From positions 3,484,122-3,548,121 of the forward strand of contig NZ_KB900539.1 of NCBI RefSeq assembly GCF_000378945.1: a stretch of 64,000 nucleotides of DNA, written 5' to 3'. Of the stretch, positions 45,764 through 53,098 are shown one piece after another. Position 1 is the stretch's first letter. Each line of letters starts with the position of its first letter. A program made the translations under genes and the position numbers. The notes beneath the pieces were generated by a model, which was not told where the DNA came from, made no database searches, and was given only the letters and a program-made list of their open reading frames with translations. The stretch comes from Methyloversatilis universalis EHg5 (GTDB lineage: Bacteria; Pseudomonadota; Gammaproteobacteria; Burkholderiales; Rhodocyclaceae).

Positions 45764-45849
45764 CCGCATCGCGGCGAGGGCGCCGCTCCCACCCGAATCT
45801 GCGCTGGCTGTCGCCCGTGTCGTGGGAGCGGCGCCTCGCCGCGATGCGG
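45764..45849. repeat. Large inverted repeat, REP-like
   Basis: CCGCATCGCGGCGAGGGCGC... at 45764-45792 is repeated inverted at 45822-45849 (28-29-bp arms differing by one extra base, 29-base loop). The arm ends in GCGCCGCTCCCAC, and the related GTGGGAGCGGCGC occurs at 62708-62733. This looks like a dispersed REP or terminator-like element, here downstream of the activator gene and facing the DedA gene end. Confidence 0.7.
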
Positions 45850-45907
45850 CCTCGGATCAGGCATCGCCCCTGTTCCAGAGCGCCCGGCACCGGGGCGCGG
45901 AACAGCA

Positions 45908-46846
45908 TCAGGACAAGCGGGCCTCCAGACCTTCGACCCTGTAGCCCGCGGCACGCCAGCCGTCGATACCGCCACGCAGCGGGCGCGCGTGCTTCAGGCC
46001 GGCGGCGTGCAGTTTCAGCGCGGCGCGCACTGCCGACACATCGTTCGGGCAGGCGCAGTACACGATGAGCGGCAGGTCGCGCGGCAGCCGGTGCAGCTGG
46101 CTGGCGATCTGTTCAAGTTCGATGTGCAGCGCACCCGGTATGCGCACCGGCTCGGCTTCGGTGATCAGGCCGGAGCGCACATCGACCACGGTGACCGCGT
46201 CACCGCGGTCCAGCATGGCCAGCAGGTCTTCCGGCGCCACCCGCTCCGACTGCAGCTGGCGCAGCGCGCGCCGGCGGTCCAGCCAGCGCCAGCCGATGTA
46301 GAGCGCGAGCAGCACGGCGACCAGTGCCGCGGCATAGATCCCCATTTCGGCCAGCGCGTCGAGCACCGCGTCGATCTGGGCCGCGAAAAGCAGACCCAGC
46401 AACAGCGCCGCGCCGGCCCACAGCACCGCGCCGGCGGTGTTGAACAGCATGAAGGCGGAGGGCTTCATGCCGAGCGCACCGGCCAGCGGCGGCGCCAGCG
46501 TGGACAGCCCAGGCACGAACTTGGCGATCACCAGCGTGGCGATGCCGTAGCGGGTGAAGGTGGATTCGCTCTGCCGCACGCAGGTGTCCGGCGACAGCGA
46601 AATGCGGCACAGCAGCCGCAGCACGCGGTGACCGTGCAGGCGGCCGGCGACATACCAGGCGGCGTCGCCCAGCGCCGAGGCGGCCACCGCAACCGCGAGC
46701 GCCAGCACGCCGTACAGCGGATCGTCCGCCACCCGGGCGCCCGCCAGCATGACCAGCGGCACCGCCGGGATCGGCAGGCCCAGCTGTTCCGCCAGCACCA
46801 CCGCAAAAAGAAGCCACAGCCCGTACTGGGCCAGCAATTCGGTCAC
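45908..46846 (-). CDS. DedA-family membrane protein fused to a rhodanese domain
   Basis: A 312-residue fusion. Residues about 1-190 are a DedA/SNARE-associated membrane domain with IPAVPLVMLAG, GDAAWYVAGRLHG and RYGIATLVIAKFVPGLSTLAPPLAG-like helices, a family linked to lipid flipping. Residues about 200-312 are a rhodanese domain with the active Cys in VYCACPND and LRGGIDGWRAAGY. The start is GTG at 46846, with CGGAG 7 bp upstream; no good ATG exists. It is common in betaproteobacteria. Its link to the aromatic genes is only positional. Confidence 0.88.
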   Translation of the reverse strand: MTELLAQYGLWLLFAVVLAEQLGLPIPAVPLVMLAGARVADDPLYGVLALAVAVAASALGDAAWYVAGRLHGHRVLRLLCRISLSPDTCVRQSESTFTRYGIATLVIAKFVPGLSTLAPPLAGALGMKPSAFMLFNTAGAVLWAGAALLLGLLFAAQIDAVLDALAEMGIYAAALVAVLLALYIGWRWLDRRRALRQLQSERVAPEDLLAMLDRGDAVTVVDVRSGLITEAEPVRIPGALHIELEQIASQLHRLPRDLPLIVYCACPNDVSAVRAALKLHAAGLKHARPLRGGIDGWRAAGYRVEGLEARLS

Positions 46847-46867
46847 CCTGATCTCCGGAATCGATGC

Positions 46868-46899
46868 GGCCGTCACGATGACACGGATTCGTGACGGCC
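46868..46899. promoter_or_regulatory. Perfect 11-bp inverted repeat before the DedA gene
   Basis: GGCCGTCACGA and TCGTGACGGCC with a 10-base spacer, 22 bp upstream of the GTG start. It would be either an operator or a stem in the leader RNA of the DedA-rhodanese gene. Confidence 0.45.
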
Positions 46900-47091
46900 G
46901 GAAAGTCGTTCCGGACAGATGAGGGCGGCGGGCGGGATTTCCAACGGAGCGACGCGGGCGCACGGAGCTGACCGCTGCCGTCGGCCCGCTCACCGCCGCA
47001 TCACGGGCAGGGGGCGTTCCAGTGCCCGCCGGCGCAGGCATGTATCCCGGGCTCCCGCCCCTGCACGCGAGGACGATTCAGACGAACCACG

Positions 47092-48198
47092 TCAGCCGAC
47101 CGCGCGCAGACCGCTGCTGCGTTCGGCGTCGATCAGCTTCTTCAGCAGCCGGCGCACCCGCACCGCGGCGATGTCGTTGCTCATCAGCACCGGGCTCAGC
47201 GAGAAGAAATCGGTGGTGCCCATTTCGTCCTGCGTGGCCTGGATGACCGGACCGTCCTCGTTCTCGAAGGCGGCGTGCATGGCGCGTATCTTCATCGCGT
47301 TGTACTCGGCGTTCTCGACATCGTGATTGCGCCGGGTGGCGAAGTAGTAATGGGTGGTCGTCGCCGACTCCGGCGTGCAGGTATGCAGGTCGTACTGCCC
47401 GGTGCAGTGGTCCAGCGTCAGCGGGCCGTCATCCTGTACCGCCGCCACCGTGAGCTGGATGTTGGCCGGCGGCGTCCAGGTGATGTCGAAGAAGTGGCGG
47501 GCCGGCGCAGCCGGGTCCGGCAGGAAGTTCGCGAAGATGAGCATGGCCGGCTGCTGGCTCCACTCCCAGCGGGCGTTCACGCTGGCGGCGCCCTCCTGCA
47601 CCGCCGGCACCAGCGGCGACAGCTGGCCGCGGGTGCTGATGATTTCGCTGTGCACATGGTCGATGTGGCTCAGATCCATCACGTTGTCGATGATGAGCTC
47701 GTAGTTCACGTCCATGCGCATGTAGGTGTGCGCCAGCGCGTTCGGATGGCCGTCGTCCAGCGGGCCGAAGTCCGGCAGCTTCCCCGGGTCGGCCAGCGCG
47801 GCGTCGCCCATCCAGATCCACACGAAGCCGTACTTCTCCAGCAGCGGAAAGCTGCGCACCTTGGCCGCCTTCGGAATCAGGCCGTTGCCGTGCGGGTTGT
47901 GCGTACAGGCGCCGCTGCAGTCGAAGCGCAGCGCGTGGTAGGCGCACACCACGTCGTCGCCGATGCGCTTGCCCAGGTGCAGCGGCGCGAAGCGGTGCGG
48001 GCAGCGGTCGTGCAGCGCCACCGGCGTGCCGTCGGCCTTGCGGTAGATGAGCACCGAGGTGTCGAGAATGCGGCGGTGGAACAGGCCCTCCGCCGGCACC
48101 TCGCCCGCAAGCGCCGCGACATACCAGCAGTCGGTCAGGAACTCGACCTTCCTTTCGACCTTCTTTTCGACCGTCTTTTCCAGCACATGGGTATTCAT
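47092..48198 (-). CDS. VanA-like Rieske aromatic oxygenase, catalytic subunit
   Basis: A 368-residue oxygenase of the VanA/TsaM class. The Rieske [2Fe-2S] ligands are Cys66, His68 (DRCPHRF), Cys85 and His88 (CAYHALRF). The mononuclear iron site is in DNVMDLSHIDHVH, plus a later Asp. Such enzymes typically O-demethylate or hydroxylate single-ring aromatics with electrons from a VanB-type reductase, which is encoded immediately upstream. The ATG at 48198 has GGAGGAG upstream. Because a complete catechol meta pathway follows, the product is probably catechol or a substituted catechol; guaiacol-like substrates are one possibility. The 5' KKVERKV repeat is unusual. Confidence 0.9.
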   Translation of the reverse strand: MNTHVLEKTVEKKVERKVEFLTDCWYVAALAGEVPAEGLFHRRILDTSVLIYRKADGTPVALHDRCPHRFAPLHLGKRIGDDVVCAYHALRFDCSGACTHNPHGNGLIPKAAKVRSFPLLEKYGFVWIWMGDAALADPGKLPDFGPLDDGHPNALAHTYMRMDVNYELIIDNVMDLSHIDHVHSEIISTRGQLSPLVPAVQEGAASVNARWEWSQQPAMLIFANFLPDPAAPARHFFDITWTPPANIQLTVAAVQDDGPLTLDHCTGQYDLHTCTPESATTTHYYFATRRNHDVENAEYNAMKIRAMHAAFENEDGPVIQATQDEMGTTDFFSLSPVLMSNDIAAVRVRRLLKKLIDAERSSGLRAVG

Positions 48199-48271
48199 TC
48201 TTCTGTCTCCTCCGTCTTGTCGTGATGCGCCCGGCGGACACCGGGCACCTGGGTGCGTCCGCTGGCTCCGA

Positions 48272-49234
48272 TCAGAGATCGAGCACCAGCAGCGCGGATT
48301 TCGAGCGCGAACAGCAGGGCGTGAAACAGCCGCCTGCACCGTGTTCGGCCTCGGTGAAAAAGCAGTCGCGGTGGTCCGGCTCGCCGTCGAGCACGCGCAC
48401 CGCACAGCTGCCGCAGATGCCCTGTTCGCAGGACAGCGCCACGTCGACGCCATGGGCGGCCAGCGCCGCCGCCACGGTCTGGCCGGCGGCGACCTCCACC
48501 GTGCCGCCGCTGCGTGCGAGCCGCACGCTGAAGGCCTCGTCGCCGCTGCGCGCCGAGGCGCCCCCGGAAAAGGATTCGGAATGGATGTTCGCGTCGGCCC
48601 AGCCGGCAGCGCGCGCACTGTCGATCACGTGCGCCATGAAGCCGGATGGCCCGCACACGTAGAGGTGGGTATCCGGCGACGGCGTGGCGAGCACCGCGGC
48701 GGTGTCCAGCTTCTGCCGCGGGTCGCCGTCATCGAAGTGCAGGCGCACCCGGTCGGCCCAGGGCGCGTCGCGCAGACGGTCGATGAAAGCGGTGCGCGCC
48801 GGCGTGCGGCTGCAGTAATGCAGCGTGAAATCGGCCCGGCCGTGTGCCAGCTGCTGCGCCATCGCCAGCATGGGCGTGATACCGATGCCGCCGGCGAACA
48901 GCAGCGTGCGGCGCGCCGGCTGCAGCGCGAACAGGTTGCGCGGTGCGCCGATGCGCAGCTGCATGCCGGCGCGTACGTCCTCGTGCGCGCTGCGCGAGCC
49001 GCCGCGACCGCCAGCCTCCTTCAGCACGCCCAGTTCGTAGCGCGTGACCTGCGCCGGGTCGCCGAGCAGCGAGTACTGACGCACCGCGCCGTTCGGCAGC
49101 TCGAGGTCGATGTGGGCGCCGGCGTTCCAGGCCGGCAGCGGCGTGCCAGCAGGCGACTCCAGCACGATATGAACGATGTCGTCGGCGACCCGCACATGGC
49201 GGGTCACGACGACCGGCAGGTCGGGGGCGCTCAT
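48272..49234 (-). CDS. VanB-like oxidoreductase (FMN, NAD, plant-type ferredoxin domain)
   Basis: A 320-residue reductase that passes electrons from NAD(P)H to the Rieske oxygenase. The flavin domain has RQYSLLGDP, the nucleotide domain has LLFAGGIGITPMLAMAQQL and YVCGPSGFM, and the C-terminal [2Fe-2S] domain has Cys ligands in SCEQGICGSC and, further on, HRDC. The domain order (FMN/NAD first, ferredoxin last) is that of phthalate-dioxygenase-reductase enzymes. Its ATG overlaps the TGA of the 22-codon leader ORF (ATGA). It is 73 bp before the oxygenase gene. Confidence 0.93.
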   Translation of the reverse strand: MSAPDLPVVVTRHVRVADDIVHIVLESPAGTPLPAWNAGAHIDLELPNGAVRQYSLLGDPAQVTRYELGVLKEAGGRGGSRSAHEDVRAGMQLRIGAPRNLFALQPARRTLLFAGGIGITPMLAMAQQLAHGRADFTLHYCSRTPARTAFIDRLRDAPWADRVRLHFDDGDPRQKLDTAAVLATPSPDTHLYVCGPSGFMAHVIDSARAAGWADANIHSESFSGGASARSGDEAFSVRLARSGGTVEVAAGQTVAAALAAHGVDVALSCEQGICGSCAVRVLDGEPDHRDCFFTEAEHGAGGCFTPCCSRSKSALLVLDL

Positions 49235-49299
49235 CGTGCAACGCCTTGCGCCATGGCCTGCACGTTCTGCGTGCTGGCCCGGTTGCAGCAGTGATTCAT
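49231..49299 (-). CDS. 22-residue leader ORF coupled to the oxidoreductase
   Basis: A 22-codon ORF (MNHCCNRASTQNVQAMAQGV, then Ala-Arg) with a GGAGG ribosome-binding site four bases before its ATG. Its TGA overlaps the ATG of the reductase gene. The transcript from the sigma-54 promoter at 49355 would have about 45 bases before this ORF. The reductase itself has only a weak AAGG site, so its translation probably depends on this ORF. It may be a pure coupling leader or a functional small protein with a CC motif near the start. It is too short for homology judgement. Confidence 0.5.
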   Translation of the reverse strand: MNHCCNRASTQNVQAMAQGVAR

Positions 49300-49354
49300 G
49301 TGTCCTCCGGATGTTCTTGTGATGCGCGAACTCGGATCGCGCTGCATCCGGTTT

Positions 49355-49370
49355 TGCAATCACCGTGCCA
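49355..49370 (-). promoter_or_regulatory. Sigma-54 promoter of the reductase/Rieske operon
   Basis: TGGCACGGTGATTGCA on the minus strand is a perfect match to the sigma-54 consensus TGGCACG-N4-TTGCA. The start site would be near 49344. Together with the dioxygenase promoter it forms a pair that shares the wider sequence GGyACGGyGATTGCAAA. Confidence 0.92.
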
Positions 49371-49398
49371 TCCGCCACCCGAAGGACAAGCATCTGAT

Positions 49399-49414
49399 CG
49401 GAAAGCGTTTTCCG
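49399..49414. promoter_or_regulatory. Short palindrome near the sigma-54 promoter
   Basis: CGGAAA-GCGT-TTTCCG lies about 30 bp upstream of the -24 element. Its role is unclear; it may be an auxiliary regulator site. Confidence 0.3.
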
Positions 49415-49451
49415 CACCCGCAGCCGGCGGATGTCGCTCTGCGCACAAGGG

Positions 49452-49493
49452 TTTCGGCATTTGACGCGACGGCGCTTTCTTCAAATGCGGAAA
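49452..49493. promoter_or_regulatory. Candidate upstream activating sequence
   Basis: TTTCGGCATTTGA and TCAAATGCGGAAA form inverted 13-bp arms with 12 matches and a 16-base spacer. The centre is about 128 bp before the predicted start site, where XylR/DmpR activators usually bind. No other comparable repeat is seen in the intergenic region. A weaker resemblance is present upstream of the dioxygenase promoter at 43871-43910. Confidence 0.6.
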
Positions 49494-49527
49494 TCGTCAG
49501 CGGGCGTGTTCGCGAAGACGGTAGGCC

Positions 49528-49568
49528 GAAAAAAAGAGCCCCGGCACGGGGGGTATCCGTGTCGGGGC
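49528..49568 (-). terminator. Intrinsic terminator of the meta-cleavage/transport operon
   Basis: GCCCCGGCACGG and CCGTGTCGGGGC form a stem with one mismatch or G-T pair and a 7-base loop. On the minus strand it is followed by TCTTTTTTT. It lies 80 bp after the DUF1329 stop and ends the operon that starts near 63.2 kb. Confidence 0.85.
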
Positions 49569-49648
49569 GTGTCCCGGCGAACCGGGAACGAGGAGTGCTG
49601 CTCACATCACCGTTGGCGTCACGCGGACACGCGTGACCGGGGCGGGCT

Positions 49649-50950
49649 TCAGTTGCCGCCGCGCATGTTCTGCACCTGGAACAGGTTGGCCGGGCTCAGC
49701 TTGGGATCGACCTTGCCCTTGAACTGGCCGGTCGTGCAGTGCTTGGCCTGCACGTCGACCATCGAGAAGGAATCGTCGAGCGCGACACCGGTGCCCTTGT
49801 TGATCGGCAGGTGGAAGTCCGGGTGCGCCTTGCCGATGGTCCAGCTCTTCCACAGCTCGCCCTTGCGGTCGTAGACCAGCGTGCGCGACGCGCCATAGAC
49901 CTGGGCATCGAAATGCATCACGCGCTTGCTCACCGGGTGGGCCGGATTGACCGCCACCGCTTCGACGATGTGCACCTTGCGCAACTGCCAGGTGATGTCG
50001 GGGAAGCACTCGCCCTGGCCGGTGAAGCTCACGTACTTGTAGCCGTCCTCTTCCTTGAATTCGTCCGACAGCTTCATGTCGTTGTGCTTGTAGTAGGGCA
50101 TCAGCAGGTTCTTCGTGCCGATGAACTTCCACTGCATGTCCGACACCCGGCTTTCATAGCCTTCGAAGTCCTCGATCATCAGGTCGGAGCCGAGGAAGGA
50201 ATCGGTCACCTGCCCCGCCGCCAGGCGGCGTACCCGGCGCTGGAAGCCGAGGTAGAGGTAGGCATCGTCGAACTTGGTGTCGTCCTCGTACTTCTGGATC
50301 AGCAGCTGCGTGTTCTTCAGATCCTGCGGCTCCAGCACCTGGGCGTAGATGGCGCGATAGAGGTTGGCCGCATTCGGCGTCACCTCGGGCGTCGGCGCGT
50401 GGTCGGTGCGGTGCTTGAAGTTCAGGAAGAAGAAGTTGAACTTCAGCGTCCGCTCAAGCTGGCCGGTCGTCATGTTGCGGTACTTCCAGTAGAACGGATG
50501 GATGGCGGCGTTGTCGCCCCAGTTCGCGCCGTACTTGAAGTTCCACGCCACCTTCTCGCCAGCACGCGGATCGGAGGTGCTGGGTTCTTCCGGGAAGGGG
50601 CGACCGCCGGCAAAGCCTTCGATCTCGCCGGTCTTCGCGCCCAGCTTGGTCTTGTTCAGGTTCTTGCGGGTGGCCTCGACATAGCCCTTGGGGTTGGGGA
50701 AGCTCAGCGTTTCGCCGACCTTGATCTGGTACCAGCCGTTCTTGATCACCATGTACATGCCGGCGTCCAGCGCGTCCTTGAACTGGTCGACGTTGTCCTT
50801 GCTGATGACGGTGCCCACGCTCAGGCCCGGAAAGGTCGGGAAGCCCTTCTTGTACGGCTCGAAGGCGGTGTCGACATCGGCTTCGCTGGCAGCGAAGGCC
50901 TGGGTGCACAGTCCGGCTGCGAGCAGACCGGCGGCGAGTAGCTTGTTCAT
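49649..50950 (-). CDS. DUF1329-family periplasmic or outer-membrane protein
   Basis: A 433-residue exported protein with a 20-residue signal peptide (LLAAGLLAAGLCTQAFA). The body is beta-rich with family segments such as GDNAAIHPFYWKYRNMTTGQ, LYLGFQRRVRRLA and the MQWKFIGTKNLLMPYYKHND region. DUF1329 proteins almost always accompany DUF1302 barrels and MMPL transporters in clusters for hydrophobic compounds, and a LolA-like carrier fold is suspected. It is the last gene of the operon, 54 bp after the DUF1302 gene. Molecular function is unproven. Confidence 0.85.
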   Translation of the reverse strand: MNKLLAAGLLAAGLCTQAFAASEADVDTAFEPYKKGFPTFPGLSVGTVISKDNVDQFKDALDAGMYMVIKNGWYQIKVGETLSFPNPKGYVEATRKNLNKTKLGAKTGEIEGFAGGRPFPEEPSTSDPRAGEKVAWNFKYGANWGDNAAIHPFYWKYRNMTTGQLERTLKFNFFFLNFKHRTDHAPTPEVTPNAANLYRAIYAQVLEPQDLKNTQLLIQKYEDDTKFDDAYLYLGFQRRVRRLAAGQVTDSFLGSDLMIEDFEGYESRVSDMQWKFIGTKNLLMPYYKHNDMKLSDEFKEEDGYKYVSFTGQGECFPDITWQLRKVHIVEAVAVNPAHPVSKRVMHFDAQVYGASRTLVYDRKGELWKSWTIGKAHPDFHLPINKGTGVALDDSFSMVDVQAKHCTTGQFKGKVDPKLSPANLFQVQNMRGGN

Positions 50951-51004
50951 TGCGTGCGTCTCCTGTGAAGCCGGGGCGGGCCGCCCCGGCTGTGCGGTTG
51001 AAGG

Positions 51005-52984
51005 TCAGAACTTGTAGCGGAGGGTTGCGAAGATTTCGTCCTCGGCCCAGGCAGCGCCGATCGGGCCGGCACGGAAGCGGCCCAGCGGTTCCAGCCCGCC
51101 CAGACCGCGCGAGAAGGCCTGCGCAGCGTTGCCCGGATAGTTCGGGCCGGCGGTGAAGGGCGGCCACGGGTTGCAGGCACGGCAGTCATCGAACTTGTAG
51201 CGGTCGTTGTTGCTGCCGAACTTCACGTTGGCGCCCACCGTGAACTTCAGGTTGTCGCTGAGTAACCATTCCACCTGCGGCGCCGCCACCGTCGACTGCG
51301 CGCGGAAGTCGTGCGCGAAGATGATCTGCGGGCTGAGCCGGTCGTTGTTCAGGAAGGCCTTGATCAGCAGCGTGCCGATCACGTTGTCTTCCCAGTCCGG
51401 AATGCCCACCTTGCCGAGCGGGCCGTCACGCAGCGTGTGATCGAAGATGTGCTGATAGAACAGCTGGCCGGAAATGAGCGTGGTGCGGCGCGGGTTGATG
51501 AAGGGGATGAAGGTCGGCCGGTCGATGCCGATCACCGCGCGGAACACGTCGTTCGACGAATACAGCTCGGGCTTGGCGGTGTTCGCGAACTCTTCGCCGT
51601 TGGTATAGGCCGCCTCGATGCGCACCGCCGCGTTCGCCGCTTCCCATTCGAAGTCCATCGAACCGCCGATCAGGTTCACCCGCGGGAAGTACATGTCGAA
51701 CGAGATCAGGTAGGGCCAGTAATCGCGGAACTCGCCGTTGAAGCCATTGAAGGCGCGCTTGGCGCCGCGCAGGCTGGGCAGCTGCGAACGGTAGGTCAGC
51801 GCGTTCAGCGAGAAGGACAGGCCGTCCTGGGTCACGCCTTCGTATTTCACGCCGAGCTGGGTGTTCTTCAGCTTCCAGCCGGGCAGGTTCACCTCGTTCA
51901 GGCCGATCTGGCCGGGACCGAAGTCAGTGGCCAGAAAGGTGCCGGGCGCCACGTTGGCGAAGTTGGCCACGGTGCTGCCGTTGTCCCACAGGTTCTTCAT
52001 GCCGCGGAAGAAGCAGCCCGCGTCGAGGATGACGTTGGGCGAGCCGCACTGGCCGAGGTTGTTGGCGCGGAACTGGTCGAAGTTCCACACCACCTGCAGG
52101 TTGCGCTCCTGCATGGACTCGCTGCCGCCCATGCGGTACTCGGCCTGCACCATCCACATCGGAATGCGGATGTCCTCCAGCTCGTCGTAGATGTTGTTGC
52201 GCGAGTAATCGACCGGGTTGATCACGTCGAGCACCCGGAACAGGTCGGTACGGCCCCACACCACCTGCTGCTTGCCGATCTTGACGAACACCGAACGCTG
52301 GTCGTCCAGCGCGAAGGTCTTCTTCACATAGGCTTCGCGGATGAAGTCGAGACGCGAATTGAATTCGGGCGATTCCAGTTCCGAGCGCTTCAGGTCGCCG
52401 TAGCCGCCGAAGTCGGTACACCCGCGCTTGTCGTAGTCGCAGGGCCGCACCGGCACACCGAAGGCCATGCCGCCCTCGACATCGTGCCAGCGGTCGCCGA
52501 GCACACGCAGACCGTCGTTCGGATTGGCCACCGTGCTGAAGCCGAACACGTTCCCCGGCGGGCCGGACGCGTTGTTGATCGGGCCGCCGCCATGCGGACT
52601 GGCTATCGTGCCGCCCGGCGTGGTCGAGTCGAGCGTGATGGCGCCGCCCGCCTCCTTGCCGAACTGGTCATCGTTGATGCGGTAAGCACCGTCGAAGGTG
52701 CCGCGCAGCACGCCGTGGAACTCCCAGCCATTGGACAGCGGACGGTCCGCCTCGACCTGCACCGTGTTGCGGAACTTGGACAGCCCGACCGTGCGACCGG
52801 TGTTGTCCTTGCCGCGGAAGCGGGTGTCGTTCTCGTAATAGACATCCACCTTCCACTTGTCGGCACCGCTGCCCAGGTCGGGCAGGTTGTCCTGCGCCGT
52901 CGCGCCCAGCGACATCAGGGCGCACAGCGCGCCGCCGAGGCCTATGCGGGCCGACAGGCGGCTTCTTTTCTTGTGTGTATCCAC
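51005..52984 (-). CDS. DUF1302-family outer-membrane protein (catabolic cluster)
   Basis: A 659-residue predicted outer-membrane barrel, longer than the DUF1302 paralogue at 30624. A 30-residue signal peptide (LGGALCALMSLGATAQD) is followed by many amphipathic strands; VFVKIGKQQVVWGRTDLFR is the family hallmark and the protein ends FATLRYKF. It probably admits or exports a hydrophobic compound across the outer membrane in concert with the MMPL transporter and the DUF1329 protein. It starts 114 bp after the transporter stop; a hairpin lies in that gap. Confidence 0.85.
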   Translation of the reverse strand: MDTHKKRSRLSARIGLGGALCALMSLGATAQDNLPDLGSGADKWKVDVYYENDTRFRGKDNTGRTVGLSKFRNTVQVEADRPLSNGWEFHGVLRGTFDGAYRINDDQFGKEAGGAITLDSTTPGGTIASPHGGGPINNASGPPGNVFGFSTVANPNDGLRVLGDRWHDVEGGMAFGVPVRPCDYDKRGCTDFGGYGDLKRSELESPEFNSRLDFIREAYVKKTFALDDQRSVFVKIGKQQVVWGRTDLFRVLDVINPVDYSRNNIYDELEDIRIPMWMVQAEYRMGGSESMQERNLQVVWNFDQFRANNLGQCGSPNVILDAGCFFRGMKNLWDNGSTVANFANVAPGTFLATDFGPGQIGLNEVNLPGWKLKNTQLGVKYEGVTQDGLSFSLNALTYRSQLPSLRGAKRAFNGFNGEFRDYWPYLISFDMYFPRVNLIGGSMDFEWEAANAAVRIEAAYTNGEEFANTAKPELYSSNDVFRAVIGIDRPTFIPFINPRRTTLISGQLFYQHIFDHTLRDGPLGKVGIPDWEDNVIGTLLIKAFLNNDRLSPQIIFAHDFRAQSTVAAPQVEWLLSDNLKFTVGANVKFGSNNDRYKFDDCRACNPWPPFTAGPNYPGNAAQAFSRGLGGLEPLGRFRAGPIGAAWAEDEIFATLRYKF

Positions 52985-53056
52985 CTTCTTCCTCCTCCGT
53001 TATGTGCTGCTTGTCTGTCCTGCCAGGGCACTGCAAAACCTCTTTGCCATGACCGT

Positions 53057-53075
53057 GGGCGGTGGCAGACCGCCC
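53057..53075. other. Intercistronic hairpin
   Basis: GGGCGGT and ACCGCCC form a perfect 7-bp stem with a 5-base loop in the 114-bp gap between the MMPL and DUF1302 genes. It lacks a U-tract, so it may mark an mRNA processing or stability site rather than a terminator. Confidence 0.35.
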
Positions 53076-53098
53076 GGTCAGATCGGTTCGAACGGGTA

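Noticed and set aside
53020-53055. A sigma-54-like TGGCAAAG...TTTTGCAG ahead of the DUF1302 gene
   Set aside because: The GG and GC are separated by 12 bases; sigma-54 requires 10. The gene is more simply read from the upstream operon.
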